The position numbers and the translations under genes are program-made. From Ostrinia nubilalis (Eukaryota; Arthropoda; Insecta; Lepidoptera; Crambidae): a DNA stretch of 64,000 nt. The DNA lies in NCBI RefSeq assembly GCF_963855985.1, contig NC_087090.1, forward strand, positions 17,730,501-17,794,500, read 5' to 3'. Shown here piece after piece: positions 34,710-47,900 of the stretch (positions within the stretch are counted from its first letter, which is position 1; the number at the start of each line of letters is the position of its first letter). A model generated the notes under the pieces. The model did no database searches, had not been told where the DNA came from, and worked only from the letters and a program-made list of their open reading frames with translations.

Positions 34710-35783
34710 TTAAACCCTTAAATTGTTTTTGTCCGTTTTAAAGGACATGTCAAATAATTGCTTACAGAATCTAAATTAAAGCAATTTATCGACTTTCAAG
34801 GGATATTTTATAAAAAGCATGATATTTTATGTGAAACACGGGGCTGTAGTTCAATAAAAAGCCGCGAATTTTAAAAATAAAGACAGTTGAATAAATGCAA
34901 CAGCAATGTCAAGTTTTCACTTTTGATAAATGTGGCAATACTGTAGGTATTACACTTGTTCTTGTGCTTTATTGATTGATTTTAGAATATTAACGAATAA
35001 AACTGACGGTTATAGCCAGAACTGTAAAAAAATATCGATTTTTTTCCATTCATTTCAAGGTTACAAATGTTATGTCACTTAAAACGGACAATGCCATGTA
35101 TCAGTAATAAATACTCATGTTGATTTTTAGACATTTTTACCTAATTTCCCCCTTTTAGGGGTTGAATTCTGAAATAACCTGAAACACGTGTTTATTCTTT
35201 TATCGATAGAAATGTATCCTGTGAAGTTTCGAATTAAATAGTGTAACTAATTTTGTTTCGCCCTACAAACTTTGGACCCCCATTTCACCCTCTTAGGGGG
35301 TAATTTTGGAAAAATCCTTTCTGATAACACCCCTAGACCCTAATAAGGAACCTACATGCCAAACTTTGTGTCTTTATACCCACCGGTTTGGGATTTATGT
35401 TGATAAATCAGGCAGTCAGTTTCTGTTTTTATTGTCAGGGTATTTTTTGATAAATTTATGTAAAATCAACAGTAAATAGTCCAGATGGATTGCAAAAGGC
35501 GCTAGATTAGCCAGAGGATGATTATCAGGGATTCCCGTATTGTTATTAAGAAAAGTTGTTTTACGTTTGTTTTTCTAAACTGGCAATGTCCGCCCTAAGT
35601 GACATGGTTGTAATGCTAAATAATTGGCAATGTCCGTTTTGAGTGACATGTCATAACTTCTATACTATTTGAAATTTTTTCAAAAAGTAAATATTTTTTT
35701 CTTAATCTATCAAAACAATACCTAAATCCCAAATTTGACCATTTTTGAAGCAAGGGTTCAATGAGTGCCAATTTAAGGGTTAA
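34710..35783. mobile_element. piggyBac-like non-autonomous element with TTAA ends
   Basis: Left end TTAAACCCTTAAATTG and right end CAATTTAAGGGTTAA form TIRs (CCCTTAAATTG) flanked by TTAA, the piggyBac target duplication; the left copy has one extra A. Subterminal copies of GGACATGTCA / TGTCACTTAAAACGGACA and GGCAATGTCCG occur near both ends. No transposase ORF. Confidence 0.7.
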
Positions 35784-37916
35784 GGGTTCATGACTGTCTC
35801 TAATGATTTCCTTGCCTCTAAAAAATGAACCATTAGTTTAGAGATTTCAATTTTATGAATAAAACTACTGTTTTGAACGAGAAAACGTCGAAAAGCAATC
35901 ACGACATCGAGATCAAATGTATGACTACCATTTGACTCCTGATGGAAGGGTAAATTTTAGTAGTAACGAAATGGGCAAGAAACATTATAACTAAGATGTA
36001 GAGTTTGTGAAGTTAAGGCTTGTAGAGTTAAAAACATGGCTCTATACACAGATAACTTATTGATACTGCAAACCATAATTATGTTCTCCTTTTGGTAACA
36101 TCTTACGAGAAATGTTTTTGGTGAGATTTATTTTATTATATTCTACTTAAACCGTATGCACACAGCCTTGATCCGCGTAGACGTACATCAACAGCTTGCC
36201 ATCTGGCCGCTCTTCACATCCGATAGGTTTATTAATTTGTATGCCTTCATTATGGCGGTGGGAATGTGGGGACGCGCGTATGAATAAATTCTGTAAGCGC
36301 GGTTTATGAATGTTTGTGGTGGGTATTGTGGAGGAATAAAGGGCAGGGAGCTTTATGACGCTGAGGTGAGGCGGGCTGAATAGTGAAATTCAACTAGCAC
36401 AAGCTTTCTGAAGGTAGTTTGGGTTGCTTTTCATATGAATTCAAAGTTATGTGCAATAAAGGCATAAACACCACCCATATGGAAACAAAATATTAGGTAA
36501 GTAGCAACTTTATTATGTGGCCTCATATGCCTGGAAAGTTTAAATACTAGTAACCTAAGACGCATTAGCGATTGACTAAAGGAAATGATTCTGCTCCCGA
36601 TCAGTTGCAAAATAGAATTGAATGATCTAGTGAACGTGACGAAGTGACATTTTGATCCTCTCAAGTTTCTATTTTTACCGTGGAATTCCAACCAAATGTG
36701 TGTATAAATTCTCAACTTTACGGCACCTTGTTATGAGCTCTCGTGTAGTATTTCAGCTAGCAAGTAATTCAAAGCCATTCTGCTAGCAGACTAGCTCCGG
36801 TGTTTATTGCAAGCAAATGTAAGGCACGCACAGTTTTAAATAGCTAAATGTAAGTACGAACGTAAGTTAATGCTTCCAGAAGTCTGCAAGTGAAAGCGTT
36901 CTGGATTCAGAATAGGTGCTACATTATAAGAAAAATGTCAGTTTGTTGGTTTGAAAATTCTTCACAGTTTTGGTCCTGAAAGAATTGACTTGGTTCAATA
37001 TAATTAACCCGTTGTCAATTTTAGGTAACATATGATTTGAATACTTTCCCATAGAGTTTAAATTTTTAGGAGACGTTCCTAAAGATGAATTCATGAATAA
37101 ATTAGATTCATAATTTATGTATTTTTTTTAACCTTCTCGTGTTTTACTACTTGAAGTATTTTTGACAACAGCATCGAATCCAAATTCCCATCGAAATGAA
37201 TCGCCTAATAAACTAAGTATACATCTTAGATTTCCGATGAACTTGGGGTCAAATCAACCCAACAAAATGGTTGGTTTGGGAAAATACCACACATCGTTTC
37301 CCACTTCAGCGTCCGCCATCTTCGGAGACTCGAAAGTGCGTTAATGAAACGTTTAATTAAGTAAACAAGCCTGTATCTACTCGTATTTATTAACCGATCC
37401 CTGATACCTGTTATTATTTTTTGTTCAGATTACTTTATCAAAATAAAAATAAAAAATCTGCCGCATCAAATTTACATCACTGTTTCGAGTTTACGAAGAC
37501 TATTATGAAGATAAATGTGGCCCAGAACCAATTTCAGGTCTCAAATATTACTTATCTCCTCTTAGACCCAGAAAGGCGGACATGATGCGACCAGTTTGAA
37601 ACTTTCAGTTTCAGTTTCATTCATCAGAATCATCAGAAAGTTGCAGTTTCGTTGCAGTTGCGTTTCACCGTCTGTTCTGGGCCTTTCTCTTTCTTTCAGC
37701 ACTCAAACGCAAACGCGGTGTCACTTTTCAGACTCTTCAGTCCTGACTTACTGAGAATACCTACTTACTTACCTACTTACTCTTGTGCCTTTACTGGTTT
37801 CTAAACGTTACCTTACGTAAATATCGAGCCCAAAAATATTAAGAATCAACTAATATTCCTGCATAATGCTTTGTTCCCCAGTCTTCCAAGAATGCTTTAG
37901 TTAGTACTAGACACCC
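35784..37916. other. No gene seen
   Basis: A+T-rich. A patch at 36140-36300 with CATTATGGCGGTGGGAATG may be regulatory. Confidence 0.45.
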
Positions 37917-38080
37917 TGCAGACTACAGAATTTTAGTCGGCTGATAGTTTGGTCGGGCTATTAATCAGTCTGAACGAGCAAGGAAATGCGCACATTACAC
38001 CGTTTTGGTATCGGGCGATTTCTCATAAAAATTGGAAGCTGAACTATCTGTCGACTAAAATTCTACATAAATAGTCTGCG
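37917..38080. mobile_element. Palindromic MITE (ATTTTAGTCG family)
   Basis: Ends GCAGACTACAGAATTTTAGT and ATTCTACATAAATAGTCTGC are inverted. A remnant of the same family is at about 29860-29990. The hAT element at 38086 inserted at its right edge. Confidence 0.75.
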
Positions 38081-38085
38081 GGGAG

Positions 38086-39209
38086 TAGGGTTTCTGATTT
38101 CTCGACCTATTTTTTTTCTCGAGTTTCGGGAATTCTCGAGGCCTAAGTCTCGAGTTTTCTCGGGTCTCGAGTCTTTTAATTAAAATTGTTGAAATCGGTT
38201 GAAATTTGATAAAAACACAGGTTTTTTTAAATCTAATATACAAAAAAACTAAAATCCAACTACGTAAAAATGAACTGAAAAGATAGGTACAAGACAAAGT
38301 GTTCACAAATGCAGTCTGAGACATCAATGACTATTTTTTTTTTGTTGGTGATAAGTAGTTGGTGATAAGCCGTGTGGTGACGGCAGAATGGAATCACCAA
38401 CCCCTACTCTTCCCGCGGAGGAGGCTCATAGTCCAGCAGTGGACTGTAAAGGACTGTTGATGATGATATGATGATAAGTGTTTGATGCCTCCAACTACAT
38501 TTGTGAACACTTTGTCTTATTTCTATCTTTTCATTTCATTTTTACCCAGTTGGGTTTTTTGTTTTAATTTTTTTTTCAATAATATTTTTATTTCAATCTT
38601 TTAGTTAAAGAGCATTTTGCAAGCTATTTAAAAATCCTTTATTGATACCCCACTTGATAGGTTTTGAGATATTTTTTTAATACATATTATGGCGCCATAA
38701 ATCGGCCATTTTTATATTTTCCAATTTTGATATACCCAGTGTCACTCTCACAGTTAAAACAAATCTAACGATACCTCACATGCCATAGTTTGTTGAGTTT
38801 CACAATATGGCGTCCGGTAGTCGCCATATTGAAGTTTTACCAACGTCATGTCTTTAGTGACACTCACCGGACTAAGAGAAATCGATTGACGTGCGAATCA
38901 TAAAAATCGACCCAAGATTTTGGTCTCTATAGTGCTTCAAAAACATACATACATAGGCTGTTAGACACATTACCATTGCGTCACGCAGTCGGGTAAAAAA
39001 GGAAAGAGTAGACCGGTTCTAAAACCAACGTTAACCTATTAAATAATTAAAAACTTACTTTTGTCTAAGAAAATAGGCTTTCAAGAATATTAAAAGCTTC
39101 AAATTCGAAACTCGAGAATTCTCGAGCTCCGGTAATTTTTTTCTCGTCTCGAATGAAGCCAAATTTCTCGAGTTTTCTCGAGTTCGAGAAAGCTCGAGCA
39201 GAAACCCTA
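38086..39209. mobile_element. hAT-type element, 1.12 kb, 8-bp target duplication
   Basis: TIRs TAGGGTTTCTG / CAGAAACCCTA are flanked on both sides by GCGGGGAG (38078-38085 and 39210-39217), an exact 8-bp duplication diagnostic of hAT. Both subterminal regions are packed with TCTCGAG motifs. No transposase; an older LINE 3' fragment (CCAGCAGTGGACTGTAAAGG plus GATGATGATATGATG) is nested at about 38340-38480. Confidence 0.9.
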
Positions 39210-39217
39210 GCGGGGAG

Positions 39218-40859
39218 TCTCAATGTAAGCCTGTCTTATGAATACGGGCTGGAGGCCACCGCAGCCGTGGGACGGTGGGAGCTGGTCGCAATTAGACGCA
39301 TTCTTGCTTTTGGGAATAACTTAGCTTTCCGGAATACCGCCCCACTTTAGGTCCTTAAAATTTTCTGTTTAAAGAAATAAAAACTGTTAATTTTATTCGA
39401 CTTTCGAGGTTGGCAGTGACTCAGTGAGTATGCACAAAATCAAACCACTGATCAATAAAACAGTATATTTAAGTTACTATTACGTAAGGAATGCTCTCGC
39501 TGGCTCACCTTATTTCGAGACCTATAGAATAGCGAAACACTTGGAATATCCAACCAAACATCTTACAATAGGAATTATCACCGTACTTCTATTCTGAAAA
39601 TTAAGATTTGTTGCAAAATCGCAACTATTATTAGAACCTTCGTGTTCAAATAAAAAAAACTTCCGTACCTACTTCAAGTCGTCGACTCACTCTTGGATTT
39701 TATTTGAACACGAAGGTTCTTAATTAAAACCTCAAGACTCCCATACGGCTAATAACTTCGTGGCTACTGGCTAAATACACCATTTGTATGGAGATGCTGT
39801 AGACGATATGATTAATTTTGGAATTAATAACCCCTTAGCGCTAACGACCGTCGTTAAGGACGGGTTTTATAAAGTCATTTATTCGAAATTGTCAGCCATT
39901 GGAACATAATCATAAAGCATCCTTTACTTTCTACTATCTTGCCCTTCGTTAATAACGAATCTTAGATGCCCAATCATGATCGTGATTAGAAATTTAATAA
40001 TGCCTGTGACCGATGCAGAGATTGATGGCCAACTTAAAGGATAATGATCAAGAGACTGGAAAATTCGATGCTAACGAACGCAATACAGAACAGGTTGACA
40101 AGCCTACACCTAATATAGGAAGAATTTCAGGAAATTAAGGCCGGGTAGCAGAGAAAATGGCGAAAATGAGGTTTTCATTTTTCATTTTTGAGGTACTAAA
40201 CAGTAAAATTAAAGGCTAAGATTTTTATTGGGCATAGTTGAGGATATTTTCTAGGGCTGTTAACGGATGGAAACACGATTTGATGAAGTTGACTCGATAG
40301 AATATATTCCCAAAGTTACCTCTATTCGTTTTCTATTTATGGTTTTATTTTTAAAATAAGCGATTTGAGATTCTAAATATTTTACTAAACTAAAGTTCAG
40401 AAATAACTTGAGGGCTTTTAACGGATGAAATTTTTATATTGCGTCTTATTTAGTTACTATGTTAAAAAATGTGGAAAAAATCGTCCATGACGGCTTGGAC
40501 AATCTCAATCAGTCGCGCGGTGGCGCTTACGGAGGACGGACGCGTGTCAGTTTTTTGGCCGTGACAGTTCGCGATTTGTCAATATTATTGACAATGATGA
40601 CTTTGATGAGTCACAGTATAATAATATCAGTGTTACTGGAGAAAGCTTAAATTTTTGATAATTAAGATTATTATCAATTTTGTCTACCTATTGAAATTTA
40701 AATCGTTCGCATCCTTTTAAACGAAGACTCTACTCATGATACATAGTACATTCCTCAAATATGAGACAAAACCAATGAGTTAAAATTACATTTTAATAGT
40801 ACCTACATACAATCGTCTTACACTCTTTAGAAGAGCACACTGACACAAATAAATAATAA
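39218..40859. other. No gene seen; one small palindromic element
   Basis: An inverted-repeat element at 39633-39720 is the only clear structure. Confidence 0.45.
39633..39720. mobile_element. Short palindromic element
   Basis: AGAACCTTCGTGTTCAAATA and the exact inverse at the right end flank a 40-bp centre. Confidence 0.75.
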
Positions 40860-41860
40860 AAAATACTGTCTAAGGTCTGTAGCTAAAGGTCTAAGCTGTA
40901 AGATAGAAGAATCTTCTAGCCAAAAAGATGGCAGATGCAGCAGATGTCAACGGATTTAAAACTGGAGTTCATATGACTCCTTGTAGAGTTGAGTCTCTAG
41001 AGCGTCCCTTCCTCCACCATGCGTAAGAATGTTTCAAAAATACTGTCTAAGGTCTGTAGCTAAAGGTCTAAGCTGCAAGATAGAAGAATCTTCTAGCCAA
41101 AAAGATGGCAGATGCAGCAGATGTCAACGGATTTAAAACTGGAGTTCATGTGACTCCTTGTAGACTTGAGTGTCTAGAGCGTCCCTTCCTCCACCATGCG
41201 TAAGAATTTTCAAAAAAATACTGTCTAAGGTCTGCAGCTAAAGGTCTACGCTGCAAGATGGAAGAATCTTCTACCCAAAGAGATGGCAGATGCAGCAGAT
41301 GTCAACGGATTTAAAACTGGGGTTCATGTGACTCCTTGTAGACTTGAGTGTCTAGAGCGTCCCTTCCTCCACCATGCGTAAGAATTTTCACGAAAATACT
41401 GTCTAAGGTCTGTAGCTAAAGGTCTAAGCCGTAAGATAGAAGAATCTTATAGCCAAAAACATGGCAGATGCAGCAGATATCAACGGATTTAAAACTGGAG
41501 TTCATGTGTATCCTTGTAGTTTTGAGTCTCTAGAGCAGTGGTTCTTAACCTTTAAGTCATGAGGGACCATTTTACCAAATTTCTGTCTTGTCAGGGACCA
41601 TCTCATAATCGGTCAAAACCAGTTTGACTGCAAAAATCAGTTAAAAGTGGTTTTGACCAAGGTGTGCAAGTGCACATCGTGGACCACTTGGAATGCCTCC
41701 AGGGACCACCAGTGGTCCGCGGACCACCAGTGGTCCGCGGACCACCAGTTAAGAACCACTGCTCTAGAGCGTCCCTTCCTCCACCATGCGTAAGAATGTT
41801 TCAAAAATACTGTCTAAGGTCTGTAGCTAAAGGTCTACGCTGCAAGACAGAAGAATCTTC
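40860..41860. repeat. 178-bp tandem satellite, about 4.5 units
   Basis: ACTGTCTAAGGTCTG recurs at 40865, 41042, 41220, 41398 and, after an insertion, 41809. Units share GATGGCAGATGCAGCAGATG and GTCCCTTCCTCCACCATGCG. The last unit is partial. Confidence 0.92.
41536..41761. mobile_element. hAT MITE in the satellite, 8-bp target duplication
   Basis: 226 bp with TIRs CAGTGGTTCTTAACC / GTTAAGAACCACTG and CTCTAGAG duplicated on both sides. The neighbouring satellite units give the empty site. Internal short repeat of GGACCACCAGTGGTCCGC. Confidence 0.95.
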
Positions 41861-41880
41861 TAGCCAATAACTTTAAAACT

Positions 41881-44796
41881 ATAATTTGAACGAATTTTGC
41901 TATTAGTGGACAAATTTCTGCTCACGATGGACTAATTATCTGCTATACTCTCGACTCTCTAAAGCACAACATTTATAAAAATTTTGCTGCGGTAATGCAC
42001 TCCAGGTAACCATGTGTGATGCACATTGCTCATAGTGATTTTCGATACAGAGCCCCGTACATACGTTATACATAAATTATGGAAAGAAAACACCCAGACC
42101 AATACAAACAAATATGTATGCAATTTTAGTATGATATTTTTATTTATTAAAAAGACTGAACAAAATTGATGCGTGTACTGATTAATGTAATTAACCACAT
42201 GCAAAGCTTTGTGAATTGCAACAACTATAATTTATTATCCAAGCTCTAAATAATCGCTACTACGAGTAACTGATCATAAAATGTTTTTCCAATCGCTCAA
42301 GCTCCCGAGGATCTACCGATAGGTCGGGTGACGTAATCTTGAAATTCTTTTAGCCGGCGCGGAACTTCCGGAAGGTCGGGTGACGCCACGCCTCTTTGAA
42401 CCGTGTTTACTTTGGCAGTTATATTCTATATTTATTCGATTCTAAAATATAGGTATTCCCAAAAATTTTGAAAGTTGTTTTAATTTGTATCACTTGGATA
42501 TGATTAGTGCTGTGAGTGTGACGCTTGAACGGAAGGAAGTCAACCTAACCTAACCAACTGCGTATTTCTAAACTGCGTATTTCTACACTGTGTAGCCGCG
42601 AGAGCTCTTTGGCGCGCTGTCTTCGGCGAAGTATTGCGCGCGCAGATTTTGACAGCGCGAAATACCTACTTTATCAGAAATACCAAGCCTTAAGGCTTTT
42701 GGGATTACGTAATTAGTAACAAGTGAAGTGAAATTCTTGAAGCACAGTACAGATGTGCAGAGGAAACACATGAGGCAAATTACAGCTTACTTGTTCTCGT
42801 TCCCAGGCTCAAGTTTAAAGACTGAAAATTTTATTAGTGGCGCCAAAATCAATGAGCTAATAAATCCTTCCACCGGAAATCAAAGAAAGGCTGAAAAATC
42901 TGAATGATGATTAAATCATGGTGTTAGGTACGTTACTGACGTTTGACCGGTACATTCGTACATAATTTAACCACAATGGTCCTAGCACAGCCATTGAAAG
43001 TGTTCGGTCGGCACCTGCGCCGGCGCCGGTCACGACGCGACCGGCAATAATAGTTAATTTCGTTGGCGGCTTGGAAGGAAGGAATCTATTAAGTATACTC
43101 AAGCGATCTTTATTATTGAATGCAAGTAAGCAACAGGAAATAAAGGTACCTCAAAAGGGAATAAATTGTATTTTGAACTTTGAAGCGTGTGGGGACATTA
43201 ATAACCTCCTGCTTTTTTGAAGTCGGTTAAAAAAATGAGAGTAAGTCATGCTTGCGAGCTAAGGGTTTCGTACTGACCTTTTAAAAAAATGTTATAGGTA
43301 CCTACAATAACTTTTCAGTCTGTTTTTGGAAAATATATAAATAATTTCACTTACTACTGGTAGAGTCAAATTCCTAGAATCCAAGAAGTCACCCAAGTAG
43401 GTATCCAGCACACCTAATTGAAATAAATTTGTCCCTTCGTACGCGTAGGTGTGTTTATGGAGTAATAAATTGCGTGACTAAGCAATTTAGTGCCGGACAG
43501 CAATAGGACACTAGATAAACTTGAAGGTATTGGACAACAACTGGAGATTTTGCTAAGACTATCTGAAAAGGACTGAAGTCTCTACATCTAGGATTGTAAT
43601 TTAAAACATCTTGAACATCACTTTTATCTGAGACTTAAGAAATGAGTTAGCTTTTCTTACTAGCAGTGTAATCTTCTACAACGTCTATCATACAAAATAC
43701 TCATTCGTTTTATATATTTTTAATCTTTCGTGCAAAATTGAATTCACTCACAATTTACTCGCTCAATTAAAACATAAATGAAAATGTAATTAACTAAAAT
43801 CAAAATGCATATTTTCCAAAAGCATTTTGCCTTAGTCTCTTTGCACACGAGCTGTTGCAGCATTGATGCGGTGCTTGAGCGGTGTATTTAGCTGCGACAT
43901 TTCTCACAAAGTAGGCAGGCTAATAAAGATGTTGAAGACGATCCATGGTGTACCACAAGACGCCAAACTAAATATTTTAGAGTATTAGATCTAGGACAGT
44001 TGTTTACTGTCATAACAAACACGATTCTTTTGGCACCGACTGCACTGCTTGGGTGTGTAGGTACCCGATTCAAAATAAGTATCTGTATACTTTATGAATA
44101 TTAGAAAGCTGAAGAGATTTTTTGTTAAACGCGCTTATTTCAGGAAATTCTGGACCATTTGAAAAAAATATTTTTGCATTAGTTACCCTATTTACCAAGG
44201 AAGGCTATATTCCATCATCCTACGGCTAGGAGCAGAGCATCAATGAAAAATGTTGCGAAAACGGGAAAAAATATTCAAACTATTTTCACGCGTACGAAGT
44301 CGTGAGCGTAGCTAGTTAATTACACGGTGCAGTGAAGTACCGTGTACGTCGGCCCTTACCGAGGCGTTACCGCGTTGTTCCCTCGGTGGCAGGACCCTAT
44401 TATGGACCACCGGGGTGCAATTTGACCGGACTTGATTGATTGAGGTGTTAATGCCGATGTTATTATGTTGTTTAGCTGTCCGGGGTAATAACAGGTTGCA
44501 GAAGAATACGGAGGAGCGTAAGAAATGCTGAAGATTTTTAAGTGAAATCCTAGTTCTGTTATGTCATCACTGAAGAAGTACACGATTGTATTGTAAGCTG
44601 TAGTCAATTGGCAATTTCACAGTCGATTGAATGCGTTTCTAGCCGCAAAAATATAAACAATGGCTCTGGTAATATGACCTTAGGGTTGGTACCCATGATC
44701 ATATTGATCCCATCTAAAGATTCAAACCGCTTGAACTTCGATTACCTCTTTTTACTACAACAAAATTTACCCGCCTTCCTAAAATGCGACATTACG
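41881..44796. other. No gene seen
   Basis: A+T-rich. An RTE-like tail end (ACGCGTACGAAGTCGTGAGC) lies near 44289. Short patches at 42300-42400 and 42590-42665 are GC-richer. Confidence 0.45.
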
Positions 44797-44937
44797 CCGG
44801 TATTCACAAATATTACTATGAGGTCTCACAGTGCGCGTGGACTCACAGGGTGACACACGAACCAATCACAGAGCTCTATTCAACGCTGTGCGTTCGATTT
44901 GCTGCGTCACATAAACAAGCATTGTTTGTGAATACGG
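44797..44937. mobile_element. Short TIR element (CCGTATTCACAAA)
   Basis: CCGGTATTCACAAA at the left and TTTGTGAATACGG at the right are inverted around about 115 bp. Confidence 0.7.
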
Positions 44938-47900
44938 ATGTTATAACCGAATCTGTGCAAGCTCACACCTTGCGACAGCTGTCAAGCTTGACAGATCAGT
45001 AGCTAAACTGGGCCTGCTTGTGTGGTCCGAGCGGTCATGCGCGGCATGCTCTCTGGACTTTGACCCTGCGGCTACACTTCACTATGTACGGACGACAGCA
45101 CGTCAAGTTAATCACTGTGGCTTTTTATTTCCTTAGGAATAGAGGCGATTTTCTAACAATAATGTATAGATGTGCTGCGTCTGTACCTTTACCATTGTTA
45201 GACATCTCTTGTACTTTGCGGTAGCGCGATTTGATTACGTTCCTGTGGGTTTGCGTCGTTGGCTTTTGTTTTCACAAGGCACAGGGCTCCGAACAAGTTG
45301 AATGTTTGATGAAACCCAGCATAAGGTTCCGTATTTTCCTTACATTTCCTTACATAAACTTAGATTGAGAATGAGCACGTTTTCAAAACTTTACGTAATA
45401 TCTTCAGGATAGAAAAGAGATAGTTGAAGCAATAAGAAGATATAACATCGAGTCGGTATCGGTCGAGAATGCTTTAGTGCATTAAGTTCGCCTTATGTAC
45501 AAATTTATTTGGCATTAAAGTTTAAAATAAATAACTACCTACTCGTATTCAGTAAATCCACAGTAGTCATGAGTACCTACAAAGGCACTACTGAAGTAGG
45601 TAAACTTGCAGCAGCAGAGTTTACGTTAACTTTTTGCAAAAAGCCACTTTTGTCATCTTGTATGCCATTTTAGGCATTCATTCAATTGTGAGCGTTTTAT
45701 ATCCCCCGTGCTCAGCTAACGAGGTAAAAAGGTAAAAATGGTATTGCCCTTTTAAAGCTCTTATGTGCAAAAAGAACCCAGTATGCTGGTGTTTTTGCAA
45801 CATAGCAAATGGACATACGTATTTGGTATATAGTTATTGTGGAATTCGTACAAATGTGGAGCTGGTATTTTATCAAATTACAGGGGCAATTTAGTGAATT
45901 TCAAATAACATGTGAAGAAACAGTATATCAAATGAGCTGAAGTGCTTTAAAAAGTATTCCAGGATCAATCTCTCTAATTTCTACTCAGTGGTCTTGTTAG
46001 ATTTTGTCGATCTACTCGTAGGTCCTAGATTTGATAAAAGTAAATCGAGTGAGCCATATTAGATGCTTATGACGTCTGATATAATGGCGGTTGCCTGTCT
46101 TGCTACACGCGGCAAAAGATCCCCCAATTTCTAATAGACTTTGTTTTTCAATAGCACCGGTAGAATAAACTAAGTAAGTGCTACACAAATTATTTACTTT
46201 TCTGTCCTCACTCGGCTCGGAACTTAGTGCTTCGTAGTAAACAATGGGTCAGCACCACACACGGCGAGGAAGTGGTCTCCCGTAAACAGGGATCACACGC
46301 GCTATTGCTTGGGAAGAGCTAGTGTGGGCGATATGCGGCTTCGGATATAGTACACTAGACCGTGTCCGCGACTCTAGCTGTTCGGATCTTGTTTCAATAG
46401 CAGAGTCTTTGTCAAGATATCAAATATACTGTTTTTACCATGAGCAATTCAATGATTTTCATTGCTTATTTCATACCTTTAATTTTTTTTTCAGCGTGCC
46501 TATATCTTTCACCCAGGGCCAATTTATCTCTCTACCCTATAAAAAAAACGTGAAAATCTAACTAAAAGAGACGACGACGATGAAAAAATGTTGCTAAAAT
46601 GTAAATTAATGCATAAGCTCTGTTTCCCACTATTACAGTTACAGTCTTTTAATAAATCAATCCTTGAAAGACGCTACAATATTGAGTGCAAAAGTTCCTT
46701 GAAATGCTTTAAGCAGGCACTACAATTTATACGAAGGAGCAACGATTAAATCGCAAGAATATCATCATATAATGTTTTCGTGTATTTTACGCGTTTAAGT
46801 CCCAAAGCGATCCCAGCCCTAGTGTTTACACAAGCCCATCGGAACTCGTTTGGTTTGCCTTCAATTTGACGGCTGCGCTGCTCCGGCTCAAAGGGCATTA
46901 TAATGCGCTGGTTTATTTGTTCTCTATTGTGATGCCCTTTTACCGCCACTTACGGATTTTATCAAGCTTTTCATTTACTAAAACAACTGTTGTAGGGTAT
47001 TTTACATCTGATTTTATTTAAAGCTTCGTCTTGTTTTCTACTTTAAAAATTGGATAAAGTGTCTAATAATGATTTGAAGGGTTTTGAGATAGTTTATACG
47101 ACGTTCTTGTAGTACATTATGCAAATAAGTACACAAAAACTCTAAAAGGGAAAATTAATACTGTACCTGCTGAAAAATATGTCAATATTATTGTAACAAA
47201 ACTATGTAACGACTCTACAAAATATAATTAAAATTAAAAGAGCCTTTTAGCTTATAGTGACTGTTTGTTACACATAAAAACCCAGTATGAAAACCACTCA
47301 ATACCATCTCGTCCGCATAATAGGTTAATAAATAGTCCAGAGCCGGCGGCTGTGACGTCACACAGCGGCGTGGGAGCGGGCCCATCGCTGGCCCTCATTA
47401 GTGGGCCCAAATATGGCCACGCGGGTTTTTGTCAGGGAGCTGCTCGGGAAATGTGCTGTATAAATGCTGACTTTCACAGTATTGGTTGAGGATAGATTCT
47501 TTTCTCAGGTTATGATGGACTGTTTATTTGTTTTCATGTATGAAATGTCGTGATGGTAAATCGATTGAAGATTGTAGAAGATTTTAAAGGTACAGAGAAT
47601 GAAATATTTGAGAGGCGCTAAGTAGTGAATATTTTTGTGATTTACGTGTAGTCGTGCGATGATAAATGTTCAGTAATCTTTTCGTTTTTATGAAAAGTAA
47701 GTAACAGCCCTGATATTAGACTTTTTAAGCCATCTTAGCCTCATAACGTCATGATTCAGTTTCACATGAAAAAATTTTTCACAGTAAACTTAACTTAGGC
47801 TTAGAATACTTTAACGAGGAAGAAGTAGTATAAAAATTTAAGCAATCTTGAGCTGAAAAAGGACAAGGCTGCTGCCCCATCAGTCGACCATTAAGCTCAT

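Noticed and set aside
44608..45224. Three overlapping plus-strand ORFs
   Set aside because: They cross a short TIR element, show no family motifs and have no splice or polyA context.
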